A DNA stretch of 64,000 bases from an uncultured Prevotellaceae bacterium (lineage in GTDB: Bacteria; Bacteroidota; Bacteroidia; Bacteroidales; UBA3663), in the NCBI GenBank assembly GCA_900319235.1, contig ONNR01000022.1, positions 19,662 to 83,661 of the forward strand, written 5' to 3'. Below the pieces are notes generated by a model. The model was not told the DNA's origin and searched no databases. It saw only the letters and a program-made list of their open reading frames with translations. The translations under genes were made by a program, and so were the position numbers. Each line of letters starts with the position of its first letter. Positions within the stretch are counted from its first letter, which is position 1. Of the stretch, positions 50,697 to 58,760 are shown in pieces.

Positions 50697-50752
50697 AGCC
50701 TTGGAAGGAGTCGCCGAGACAGTCTCGCAGCCCTCGAACAGGCTGCTTTTTT
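50697..50752 (+). promoter_or_regulatory. Attenuator-like leader of the SMR exporter gene
   Basis: Two adjacent hairpins: CGAGAC-A-GTCTCG (50715-50727), then GCAGCC (50727) with GGCTGC (50741) directly followed by six T (50747-50752). The start codon begins only 4 nt after the T-run. AGCCT at 50697 could pair with AGGCT at 50740 and compete with the terminator stem. This is the layout of a riboswitch expression platform. It does not show the ACGR loops of the guanidine-II motif. Confidence 0.6.
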
Positions 50753-50756
50753 CACA

Positions 50757-51080
50757 ATGAATTGGATTATCCTGATTCTTGCCGGACTTTGTGAGGTGGG
50801 ATTCACCTACTGCCTGGGTCGAGCCAAAGGTGTCATCGGCACGGAGTGGTGGATGTGGATTACGGGATTTGCCGCGCTCTATGTCTTGAGCGCAGTATTG
50901 CTCGCCAAAGCCACCCAAACGATTCCCATCGGCACAGCCTATCCCGTCTGGACAGGCATTGGAGCCGTGGGTGCTGTCGTCGTCGGCATCTTCATCTTCC
51001 GTGAGCCTGCCACTTTCTGGCGAATCTTTTTTCTAACCACGCTGATCGCTTCAATCATCGGTCTTAAAACCTTATCCTGA
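50757..51080 (+). CDS. SMR family exporter, SugE/Gdx-like
   Basis: Four-helix small multidrug resistance protein, 107 residues. The start WIILILAGLCEVGF has the essential helix-1 Glu, and TIPIGTAYPVWTGIGAVGA is the SugE/Gdx-type signature (guanidinium exporters) rather than the EmrE type. It works as an antiparallel dimer exchanging a cation for protons. A hairpin-terminator leader precedes the start, and a NimA-like gene follows after 2 nt. Guanidinium export is the best guess. Confidence 0.88.
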   Translation: MNWIILILAGLCEVGFTYCLGRAKGVIGTEWWMWITGFAALYVLSAVLLAKATQTIPIGTAYPVWTGIGAVGAVVVGIFIFREPATFWRIFFLTTLIASIIGLKTLS

Positions 51081-51082
51081 AC

Positions 51083-51589
51083 ATGGAAGTATTTCGTCCC
51101 ATTCGTCGTCATCATCAGCAACTTTCCGAAGAGGAGAGCATTCGCATTCTCACCGAATCAACGTCAGGTACCCTCGCCCTGCTTGGCGACAACGATTATC
51201 CCTACGCCGTCCCCCTCAGTTATGTTTACGCTGATGGGGCAATCTTTTTCCACAGCGCATTGGAAGGCCACAAGATTGATGCCATTCGCAAACACGAGAA
51301 GGCATCGTTCTGTGTCATCGCGCAGGATGCCGTACACGGGAAGGAATACACCACCTACTTCCGCTCGGTCATCGCATTCGGCCGCATCCATATCATAGAA
51401 GATGCCGAGCAGAAACTTGCTTATGCACGTCTGCTCGGCAACCGATACAATCCCAATGACGACAAGGCACTCGAAGAAGAACTGGCCAAGGGCTTCAACC
51501 GTATGCTGATGCTTCGTTTCGACATCGAGCACCTCACAGGCAAAGAAGCCATCGAACTCACCCGGGCCAGACAAAAAGGTAACCTGTGA
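51083..51589 (+). CDS. NimA-like FMN-binding split-barrel protein
   Basis: Protein of 168 residues of the pyridoxamine 5'-phosphate oxidase-like superfamily. The N-terminal MEVFRPIRRHHQQLSEEE and the barrel motif PYAVPLSYVYADGAIFFHSALEGHK match the NimA/5-nitroimidazole-resistance-type group. Members bind FMN or related cofactors; most chromosomal copies have no proven role in drug resistance. The gene is 2 nt after the SMR gene, so both respond to the same leader. Confidence 0.88.
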   Translation: MEVFRPIRRHHQQLSEEESIRILTESTSGTLALLGDNDYPYAVPLSYVYADGAIFFHSALEGHKIDAIRKHEKASFCVIAQDAVHGKEYTTYFRSVIAFGRIHIIEDAEQKLAYARLLGNRYNPNDDKALEEELAKGFNRMLMLRFDIEHLTGKEAIELTRARQKGNL

Positions 51590-51601
51590 ACCTCTGAGAC
51601 A

Positions 51602-54600
51602 TCAGCCCACAATCGTCAGTCGTCCATCCTTGTTGACAATCCTGCCATTAACAATCAGGTAACGCAAGGCTCGCTGCAAGGCTGCTTCGACCTTCTGCCC
51701 GCGTCTTGCGAATCCAAGGCGTTTAGCGGCAAGCAAGGTGGCATTATCCTCGGGCAAGGAAAGTTGTTCGCTGACTACGTCGAGCAAAGCCTGACGCACC
51801 TCTTCGGGTGAAATCTCGTCGATAGTGCGGTCAAAATTTAACGGGCGCTTCTTCTCGGGAACAATCACCTCCTTCTCGTTCGAGATGTCGAAGGTCGGCT
51901 TCTCTTCGGGTTCGGGCTCAGGTTCGGGTTCCACAATGGCCTTCTCGATACGTTCGAGCAGACGCTCGGGGTTGTTGAGCCAATCGACCGACCAGACGCG
52001 CATCACTCTCCACGCCAGTCCTTGCAGGACGCCGGGCTGCACGATTTCTCGGTCACGTGTGGTCTGCGTATCGCGATAAGTCTCGCCATCGAGCAGGATG
52101 CCGAGGCAGTACTTGCTGTCGTTGTTGCGGCTTGCCACGGCCAGATCAACCTTGAATCGACTCCTTCCCACACCAAGTTCCACATCGTATCCGCGTTCAC
52201 GCAGGGCCTCGGCAATCTCGTCAGCCACGCCTGTGACAGGACGCTCTTCCTCCTTCCGTTCGATCGTAGCCAAGGTATGGAACTCGGCATATTCGAGGAA
52301 ATGCTTCAATCCCTCCACACCCTTGGCCTTCGAGCGACGCAAGTCGATCTGCGAAGAGTGCATGGTCGAGAAGACCATCATCTCGCAACGTGCACGGCTC
52401 ACGGCAACATTCAGGCGGCGTTCGCCTCCTGCATTGTTGAGTGGGCCGAAATTCATGCTCACGTTGCCATCCTTGTCGGGACCATAACCTACCGAGAAGA
52501 GGATCACATCGCGTTCGTCGCCCTGCACATTCTCCAGGTTCTTCACAAAGATAGGCTCATACATGGCATCAGCCCAGTCGGCCAACTGACGGTCGGCTTC
52601 AAGCGTGTCGTTGAGCACGTCCTCGACGAGGTTCTGCTGAGCCACACTGAAAGCCACCACACCGATGCTCTGTCGGCGCAGCTTTTCGTCACGTAGGCGG
52701 CGTACGATCTCGTCGACGATGGCCTTGGCTTCGGCACGATTGCTGCGTCGTCCACCCTTGTCATAGGTTCCTTCCACAAAGACGAAGTTCACCTTCATCT
52801 GTCGATCATCGGCCGATGGGAAGGTGATCAGACGCCCATCATAATATTCGTTGTTGCTGAATGCGATCAGGCTCTCATGACGGCTGCGGTAATGCCACTG
52901 CAGTTGCAGCGAGGGTATACCGAGTGTGCGACAATCCTCGAGGATACTCTCAAGGTCGTCGATGTAAGCCTCTTCGTCATCCACATTCGTCGCATTGAAG
53001 AAGTTGGTGGGTGGCATCTGCTTCGGATCGCCCACCACGATGAGCGACTTGCCGCGGGCAATGGCTCCGACGGCCTCGCTCGTCGGCATCTGGCTGGCCT
53101 CATCGAAGACTACCAGGTCGAAAGGTTCCTGGCCAAGCGTGATGTACTGTGCCACCGACATAGGGCTCATCAGCATGCACGGGCAAAGACGTGGAAGCAG
53201 ATTGGGGATCTGTGCCAGCAAGTCACGTATTGACATGCCACGTCCTCCATTGGAGATATTTCGGTTGAGCAAACCAATCTCGCTGCTGTTGTCGATGCTG
53301 TCGGTCACACGCGGCACGTTGGCAGCCAGCCTTGCATAGAGTTCCTTCTGGCATAATGTCTCGAAGCGGCTCGTAAGGTCCTTGTAGAGTCGGATCTTTT
53401 CGTCGAAAAGCATGCCTTCGAAGGTGCCGAGCATATCGGCAGCCTGCATCTTCTCTTCACATTTGGCGCGGAAGAACCCTTTCATGAAACTCTTTCCGAG
53501 GGTCTGCACGTCGCATGGTCGTGTATCGAGTTGTTCCACCACCACATCAAGGCCCATCTTCTTCAGTTCGTTGCGGAACTCGCACCATTGGAACCAGTCG
53601 CGTATCTCCGATGTGTTTTCACTCCATCGGTTCAACTTCTCGCGTGCCACATCGATGTCGATCAGTTCGGGCAACTGCCTCTCGACCTCCGGCAGCATTT
53701 CGTCGATGTTGCGGTTCTTCTTGCTGTATTCGAGCAGTTCCTCGAGGAGTTTGCCGAGATTGTTCTCATCAGCCTCTGGAGTGAAGAACCTCATCTTGTT
53801 GACGAAACTGCGCTTTGCGAACCACTTGGGCAGGAACCACTTGCCCAATATCTCATGCCATTGCTTCGAAAGCGCAAGTGCATCTTCCGATAGTATCTCT
53901 TCACGGCAATGGCTGAGGATGCCTTTCTTCAACGAGTCGCGGCTTGCCTTGAGTGCCGAATAGTTGTCGATGTTCTTCGCAACAGCTTCTTTCCAAAGCG
54001 TATCAACACCGCCGCTTGTCAGTATCGAGGTGGCCTTCAGGGTCTTGACGAGCGGGATAGCGGTCTCGATGGAGGGTTTCTGCTCAAAGTCGTCCAGATA
54101 TTTCAAGGCCTTTTTCAGCGAGAACTCGAAATCGACCTGTTTCGTCTTGGTCACAAGTCCTACAAGCAGGTCGTGGAGAGGATGCGCGTAAGGTTGTCCC
54201 ACCAGTTCGAGCATGGTCTGCAAGGGTCCCGACAACTGATACTCGTAATCGCCGAGCATGCCTCGCTTCACCTTCGACAATGGTTTCAGCGTCGGTATCT
54301 CCATTGTCTCTCCGTCGATGGCGGCAAATCGGGCGATGCAGTCGTAGAGCGACAGGTCGTCATCGCCTCTCGTATGCAGGGCCTCCATGTACTTCAGAAG
54401 TTCCTGGCGCTGCTCATACAGGCGGTCGGCAGTCTGGAGGTAATCGTCGGGCTTCTGGATGTGTTTCACCTCGTTGAGCGCCTCGTTGAGTTGTGCCAGC
54501 ACGTGCCGCTTCGACACCTTGTTGCTATGCAGTTCCAGGCAGAAGGGTCCGAGGCCGACCTTCTTCAGACGACGTTCCACCACTTCAAGGGCAGCCATCT

Positions 54601-55879
54601 TCTCGGCCACGAAGAGCACGCGCTTGCCTTGGAAGAGCGCATTGGCGATCAGGTTGGTGATGGTCTGCGACTTGCCGGTGCCCGGAGGACCATAGAGGAT
54701 GAAGCTGTTGCCACGTCCTCCCTCATAGACAGCCGTCATCTGCGACGAATCGACAGCCACCGGCAAAGCCATGTCCTGCGGCTTATAAGTGCCATCAAAG
54801 GCCCTGAGGTCGGTCTGCAGTTCGGAAGGTTTCCACGTCAGGCCTCCTTTCACGAGGCTATCGACGATGGGATTCTCCTGCATCTTCTCGTGGTTGACAT
54901 GGATGTCGTTCCACATCAGGAACTTGCTGAACGAGAAGAGTCCGAGGATGCACTGTCCCTCGATGCCCCAACGTTCCTGTTCCTCGATGGCTTGGCGCAG
55001 CACGTCGAAGATCTTCAACACATCCACTCCATGCTCGTCGAGCGGCAGTTTTTCCAGTCCTTTCACTTCGATGCCATGGTTCTGGCGCAGGAACTCTATC
55101 AACGTGATGTTGAGCACAATCTCCTCGTCACGTTTGCGGATGCAGTAACGTCCACGCTTATAGACCATCTCGACAGGCATCAGTAGGATGGGCGCATAGC
55201 GTGCCACCTCAGGCTTGTCGGTCTCATACCACCGCATGGTGCCAATAGCCAGATAGAGCGAGTTGGCACCGGTCTCTTCGATAGCCGTACGTGCAGCGCG
55301 ATAGAGTCCCTTGAGTTGCAGTTTCGTCTCCTCTTCCCCAAGGGCAGTATGCAACCGGTGCTTGGCCAGTTCCTCTTCGCCCAGCTTCAGTTCATTTTCT
55401 TCGTCGGTCGGAGTCTCTTCCTTCGCCTCTTCTTGTGTCTCTACTGGCGCCTCTTCGATTGGAGACAGTTCGCCATCGGTGAGCAGTTTCGGCTCGGCAT
55501 CGTCAACTGTCTTGGGCTCCACGGGACTGTTGTAGTCTTTTCCGGCAGGGATGATGGTCGAAAGGTCAAACGAAGGACCGTCCGAAACGCGCTTCGTCTC
55601 GGATTCCTTTTGTTCGTCATTGCTGTTATTGTCCTTCGGCTCGTCATCGGCTCGATCGTCTGCAGTCTTGTCCTTGGCAGGATTGTGCCAGATGCTGAAC
55701 TCCACGCCGTCCTGCAGGAAGTCCTCCACCTTGTCGGCCTTGATTCCGATGAACCTGACAATGCGACGCCGCTGCCCGATGTTGAGCAACGAGTTGCGGA
55801 GCGAAAAGTCCAGCAACTTGCGTTCCCAAATATCAATTTTGGTCAACTGCTTCTCAGTGGCTATCTCTTTATTTTCCAT
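51602..55879 (-). CDS. DUF4011 superfamily 1 helicase with Vsr-like nuclease domain
   Basis: Large cytoplasmic protein of 1425 residues. An N-terminal DUF4011 domain (IDIWERKLLDFSLRNSLLN at 15-33) is interrupted by an acidic low-complexity linker (about 85-170). The COG1112-type helicase has Walker A GPPGTGKSQTITN near 396, Walker B VVFDEASQMP near 925, LQWHYRSRHE and the C-terminal VQGDERDVILFSVGYG with NVAVSRAR. Near 1230-1330 is a PD-(D/E)xK-like module of the MTES_1575/Vsr type (FKVDLAVAS, GILLDGETY, TTRDREIVQP, RVWSVDWL), and last comes a DUF3320-like winged domain (LLDVVSEQLSLPEDN). The gene stands alone with its own promoter. Nucleic-acid processing or phage defence is plausible; no defence partner is adjacent. 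Confidence 0.87.
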   Translation of the reverse strand: MENKEIATEKQLTKIDIWERKLLDFSLRNSLLNIGQRRRIVRFIGIKADKVEDFLQDGVEFSIWHNPAKDKTADDRADDEPKDNNSNDEQKESETKRVSDGPSFDLSTIIPAGKDYNSPVEPKTVDDAEPKLLTDGELSPIEEAPVETQEEAKEETPTDEENELKLGEEELAKHRLHTALGEEETKLQLKGLYRAARTAIEETGANSLYLAIGTMRWYETDKPEVARYAPILLMPVEMVYKRGRYCIRKRDEEIVLNITLIEFLRQNHGIEVKGLEKLPLDEHGVDVLKIFDVLRQAIEEQERWGIEGQCILGLFSFSKFLMWNDIHVNHEKMQENPIVDSLVKGGLTWKPSELQTDLRAFDGTYKPQDMALPVAVDSSQMTAVYEGGRGNSFILYGPPGTGKSQTITNLIANALFQGKRVLFVAEKMAALEVVERRLKKVGLGPFCLELHSNKVSKRHVLAQLNEALNEVKHIQKPDDYLQTADRLYEQRQELLKYMEALHTRGDDDLSLYDCIARFAAIDGETMEIPTLKPLSKVKRGMLGDYEYQLSGPLQTMLELVGQPYAHPLHDLLVGLVTKTKQVDFEFSLKKALKYLDDFEQKPSIETAIPLVKTLKATSILTSGGVDTLWKEAVAKNIDNYSALKASRDSLKKGILSHCREEILSEDALALSKQWHEILGKWFLPKWFAKRSFVNKMRFFTPEADENNLGKLLEELLEYSKKNRNIDEMLPEVERQLPELIDIDVAREKLNRWSENTSEIRDWFQWCEFRNELKKMGLDVVVEQLDTRPCDVQTLGKSFMKGFFRAKCEEKMQAADMLGTFEGMLFDEKIRLYKDLTSRFETLCQKELYARLAANVPRVTDSIDNSSEIGLLNRNISNGGRGMSIRDLLAQIPNLLPRLCPCMLMSPMSVAQYITLGQEPFDLVVFDEASQMPTSEAVGAIARGKSLIVVGDPKQMPPTNFFNATNVDDEEAYIDDLESILEDCRTLGIPSLQLQWHYRSRHESLIAFSNNEYYDGRLITFPSADDRQMKVNFVFVEGTYDKGGRRSNRAEAKAIVDEIVRRLRDEKLRRQSIGVVAFSVAQQNLVEDVLNDTLEADRQLADWADAMYEPIFVKNLENVQGDERDVILFSVGYGPDKDGNVSMNFGPLNNAGGERRLNVAVSRARCEMMVFSTMHSSQIDLRRSKAKGVEGLKHFLEYAEFHTLATIERKEEERPVTGVADEIAEALRERGYDVELGVGRSRFKVDLAVASRNNDSKYCLGILLDGETYRDTQTTRDREIVQPGVLQGLAWRVMRVWSVDWLNNPERLLERIEKAIVEPEPEPEPEEKPTFDISNEKEVIVPEKKRPLNFDRTIDEISPEEVRQALLDVVSEQLSLPEDNATLLAAKRLGFARRGQKVEAALQRALRYLIVNGRIVNKDGRLTIVG

Positions 55880-55925
55880 ATCAAGAGGATCAGTCTTCTT
55901 TTAGAAAAAATCGTATTCTAGGGGA

Positions 55926-55933
55926 CAAAGATA
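55926..55933 (-). promoter_or_regulatory. Promoter -7 element of the DUF4011 helicase gene
   Basis: Minus-strand TATCTTTG, about 47 nt before the start. Confidence 0.65.
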
Positions 55934-56037
55934 TATAAAAATACGCAATCCTCCAAAAAATCAGGGAGAAAATTGACTATTTGCCAAACGATTGGGGCGA
56001 AAATTACGACCGTACCAACATTTTTTTCTCATTTTAC

Positions 56038-56068
56038 TTGCTTTTCCCGTGCGGATTCAGTATCTTTG
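56038..56068 (+). promoter_or_regulatory. Promoter of the MscS/GH20 operon
   Basis: TTG (56038), 20 nt, TATCTTTG (56061-56068). It places transcription start just before the chosen ATG and rules out the upstream TTG start of the open frame. Confidence 0.7.
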
Positions 56069-56091
56069 CCGCAAATTTTATGTATATTGAA

Positions 56092-58743
56092 ATGAAGAAA
56101 ATCATTCTCACGCTGCTCCTTTTGCTATGCGTGTCCTTTCAAGGTCAGGCAGTACTCAAGGAGCGCGACCTCAACCGCACTCTCCACGTGCTGCGTCTCG
56201 AACTCCATGACAAATGGATAAAGCAGGAAGAGAGCAGCAGGCGCATCCGCGAGCGCAATCAGGCTCAGCACACCAATCTCGTGAACATCATGAAGCGCTG
56301 CCAGTCGACCAGCCTCATCCTCTATTCCCAGGGCCGTGAGTTCACGTTCGATGTTGCCTACGCCTGCCAGCAGGCCACCACCCTTTACAACGAACTGAAA
56401 TCCAAGACTATGCCTTTCGACGAGATCAAGGCCAATCTCGTCAGCGAAATCAGTCGCTACGACAGCCTCGTCGTTTCGCTCCAACGTCTTCCACCAGCCA
56501 TCGATACGGCACGCACCGACGAACTGCATTCGCTTGAGCAGGCCATCCGCCATGTGCGCAGCGGCAGTGTCGATAACAACAATATGCCCACCCTCGAAGC
56601 TATGCCGGCTGACGCTGTAGCAATGGAGGCTGTCGACGGGGAAGAAGCCGAGCAGGTGCAACGTCCGTTCATGCTCGACTCCCTTGGCATCGCCGACCGT
56701 GACTCATGCATCGTTTATGCCGAGGGCATACGCGACATCGTCAAGGATATGCTCGAAAAACTTGAACAGGACAACGAGCACTACACCGAGGTGACCAGCC
56801 AGGTCGAGAAACTCAACAACTACGCCCAAGAGAAATACGCCGAACTCAAGAAGAACATCTTCATCGATGCCGGCACCAACTACTTCACCATCCTTCAGCG
56901 CTTCCCGCGCTATTGGATGCGCATGAAGATGGACTTCCGCACCAAGTACCAGCCTTTGCGCGACGAAGGCAGAGTCGACAGCGAAGGTAAGCCCTACAAG
57001 TCCGACTGGCGCGGCCCCATCATTATGGCTGCGAGCATCTTTATGCTCGTCTATATGTTTGTTGCCGCCCTCATCAGCAACATCATTCTGCGCGTCCTCG
57101 TCCCAAAGCGTTATCGCGGCGAGGTCTTTCGCAACAAGCGCGGTGTCTATATCATCCTGTTGGGCACACTGCTCTTCGCCATCGCCATCATGGTGGTGCG
57201 CACCTTCATGCGCTCCAACCTCATGATCATGGCCACCGGTCTGATGGTCGAAATGGCATGGCTCATCGCTGCCATCTACTTCTCGATGGCCGTGCGCCTC
57301 AACGGAAGCCAGTGCCGCGAAGGGTCCAAGATCTACCTGCCCTTCATCCTTATGTCGCTCATCGTGATCTGGTTCCGCATCATCCTGATCCCCAACTCGC
57401 TGGTCAACATCATATTTCCGCCCCTGCTCCTGGTCTTCACCATCTGGCAGATCTTCACACTCAAGAACTGTCGTCGCAACGTGCCGTTGAGCGACAAGGT
57501 CTATTGCGGCATCTCGCTCGCTGTCATGCTCATCTCGACAGTCATGGCATGGGTAGGCTACACGCTGATGGCCGTTCAGTTGCTCGTCTGGTGGATGTTC
57601 CAGCTCGCTGCCATCGCCACCATCATGTGCTGCTACGACCTGATGGAGATGTACGAAAAGCGCGTCCTCGAACCGCGCATCCGAAAGTCGTTGGCCCAAA
57701 CACCGACCGACGAGGAATTCTCGCTGCACCTGGAGCAAGGTGATTATATCAACAAGACATGGCTCTACGACTTCGTCAACCGCGCTCTGGTGCCTGTATG
57801 TGCTGTCTTCTCGGTACTCTTCAGCCTTTATTTCGCTGCCGAAATCTTCGATCTTCGCGACCTGCTGATGAAATACTTCCGTATGAACATCACCATCCCA
57901 GGCATCTCCACTTTCTCATTCTATCGCATTTGCCTCGTCATTGCCCTGTGGTTCGTGTTCCGCTATGTGACCTACGTGATTCGTGCCGCTTGGTTCAAAT
58001 ACCGCCGCTCGCAGTCGAAGGACGGCAAGGACTTCAACGCCACGCTTGCCAAGAATATCATCGGACTAATCATTTGGGGTATCTACATCATCACCGTCTT
58101 CCTCATGCTGGATGTGCCCAGTGCAGGCATCTCGGTTGCTGTTGCAGGCCTCTCCACTGGTATGGGTTTTGCCTCGAAGAGCCTGCTCGAGAACTTCTTC
58201 TATGGCATCTCGCTGATGAGCGGACGTGTACGCGTAGGCGATTATATCGAATGTGACGGCATCACCGGCAAGGTCGAAAGCATCTCCTACCAGAGCACGC
58301 AGCTCACCACCCTCGACGGCAGCGTCGTGGCCATCCTCAACTCCGACCTGTTCAGCAAGAACTTCAAGAACCTGACGCGCAACCATCAATACGAGCTCAT
58401 CAAGATTCCGTTCGGCATCGCCTACGGAAGCAATGTCGACGAGGTGCGCCATCTCATCCTCGACTCCATGAAGGAGCTCGAGACGCAGACCGCCGATGGC
58501 CGCAGCATCGTCAACCCTGCCAACCCCATCGCCGTGTCGTTTGCCGACTTCGGTGCCAGCAGCGTCGATCTCCTCCTCGTCGCATGGGTTCTCGTCGATC
58601 AGCGCAACGCCTTTGCCGCCAAGGCCAAGGAAAAGATCTACCAGGTGCTCAACGAGAACAACATCGAGATTCCGTTCCCGCAGCAGGACATCTACATCCG
58701 CAGCGTGCCCACGCCTCCCGCACCGCCTGCACCTAATGCCTGA
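56092..58743 (+). CDS. Large MscS-type mechanosensitive channel
   Basis: Inner-membrane channel of 883 residues from the ATG at 56092, which starts a signal sequence (IILTLLLLLCVSFQGQA) downstream of the promoter. A periplasmic, coiled-coil-rich domain of about 300 residues (LEKLEQDNEHYTEVTSQVEKL) is followed by about eight membrane helices. The MscS core is GLSTGMGFASKSLLENFFYG as the pore helix, then the beta domain with VGDYIECDGITGKVESIS and LTTLDGSVVAILNSDLF. The layout resembles MscK/YbiO-type large channels that open on hypo-osmotic shock. GH20 follows 17 nt later. Confidence 0.92.
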   Translation: MKKIILTLLLLLCVSFQGQAVLKERDLNRTLHVLRLELHDKWIKQEESSRRIRERNQAQHTNLVNIMKRCQSTSLILYSQGREFTFDVAYACQQATTLYNELKSKTMPFDEIKANLVSEISRYDSLVVSLQRLPPAIDTARTDELHSLEQAIRHVRSGSVDNNNMPTLEAMPADAVAMEAVDGEEAEQVQRPFMLDSLGIADRDSCIVYAEGIRDIVKDMLEKLEQDNEHYTEVTSQVEKLNNYAQEKYAELKKNIFIDAGTNYFTILQRFPRYWMRMKMDFRTKYQPLRDEGRVDSEGKPYKSDWRGPIIMAASIFMLVYMFVAALISNIILRVLVPKRYRGEVFRNKRGVYIILLGTLLFAIAIMVVRTFMRSNLMIMATGLMVEMAWLIAAIYFSMAVRLNGSQCREGSKIYLPFILMSLIVIWFRIILIPNSLVNIIFPPLLLVFTIWQIFTLKNCRRNVPLSDKVYCGISLAVMLISTVMAWVGYTLMAVQLLVWWMFQLAAIATIMCCYDLMEMYEKRVLEPRIRKSLAQTPTDEEFSLHLEQGDYINKTWLYDFVNRALVPVCAVFSVLFSLYFAAEIFDLRDLLMKYFRMNITIPGISTFSFYRICLVIALWFVFRYVTYVIRAAWFKYRRSQSKDGKDFNATLAKNIIGLIIWGIYIITVFLMLDVPSAGISVAVAGLSTGMGFASKSLLENFFYGISLMSGRVRVGDYIECDGITGKVESISYQSTQLTTLDGSVVAILNSDLFSKNFKNLTRNHQYELIKIPFGIAYGSNVDEVRHLILDSMKELETQTADGRSIVNPANPIAVSFADFGASSVDLLLVAWVLVDQRNAFAAKAKEKIYQVLNENNIEIPFPQQDIYIRSVPTPPAPPAPNA

Positions 58744-58760
58744 TTTTAAATTATAACCCA

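Noticed and set aside
50697..50752. Guanidine-II (mini-ykkC) riboswitch
   Set aside because: The two hairpins lack the paired ACGR loops that define the class; kept only as an unclassified leader.
53909..55186. Plus-strand open frame of 425 codons
   Set aside because: Antisense to the DUF4011 helicase, which has intact Walker motifs on the minus strand.
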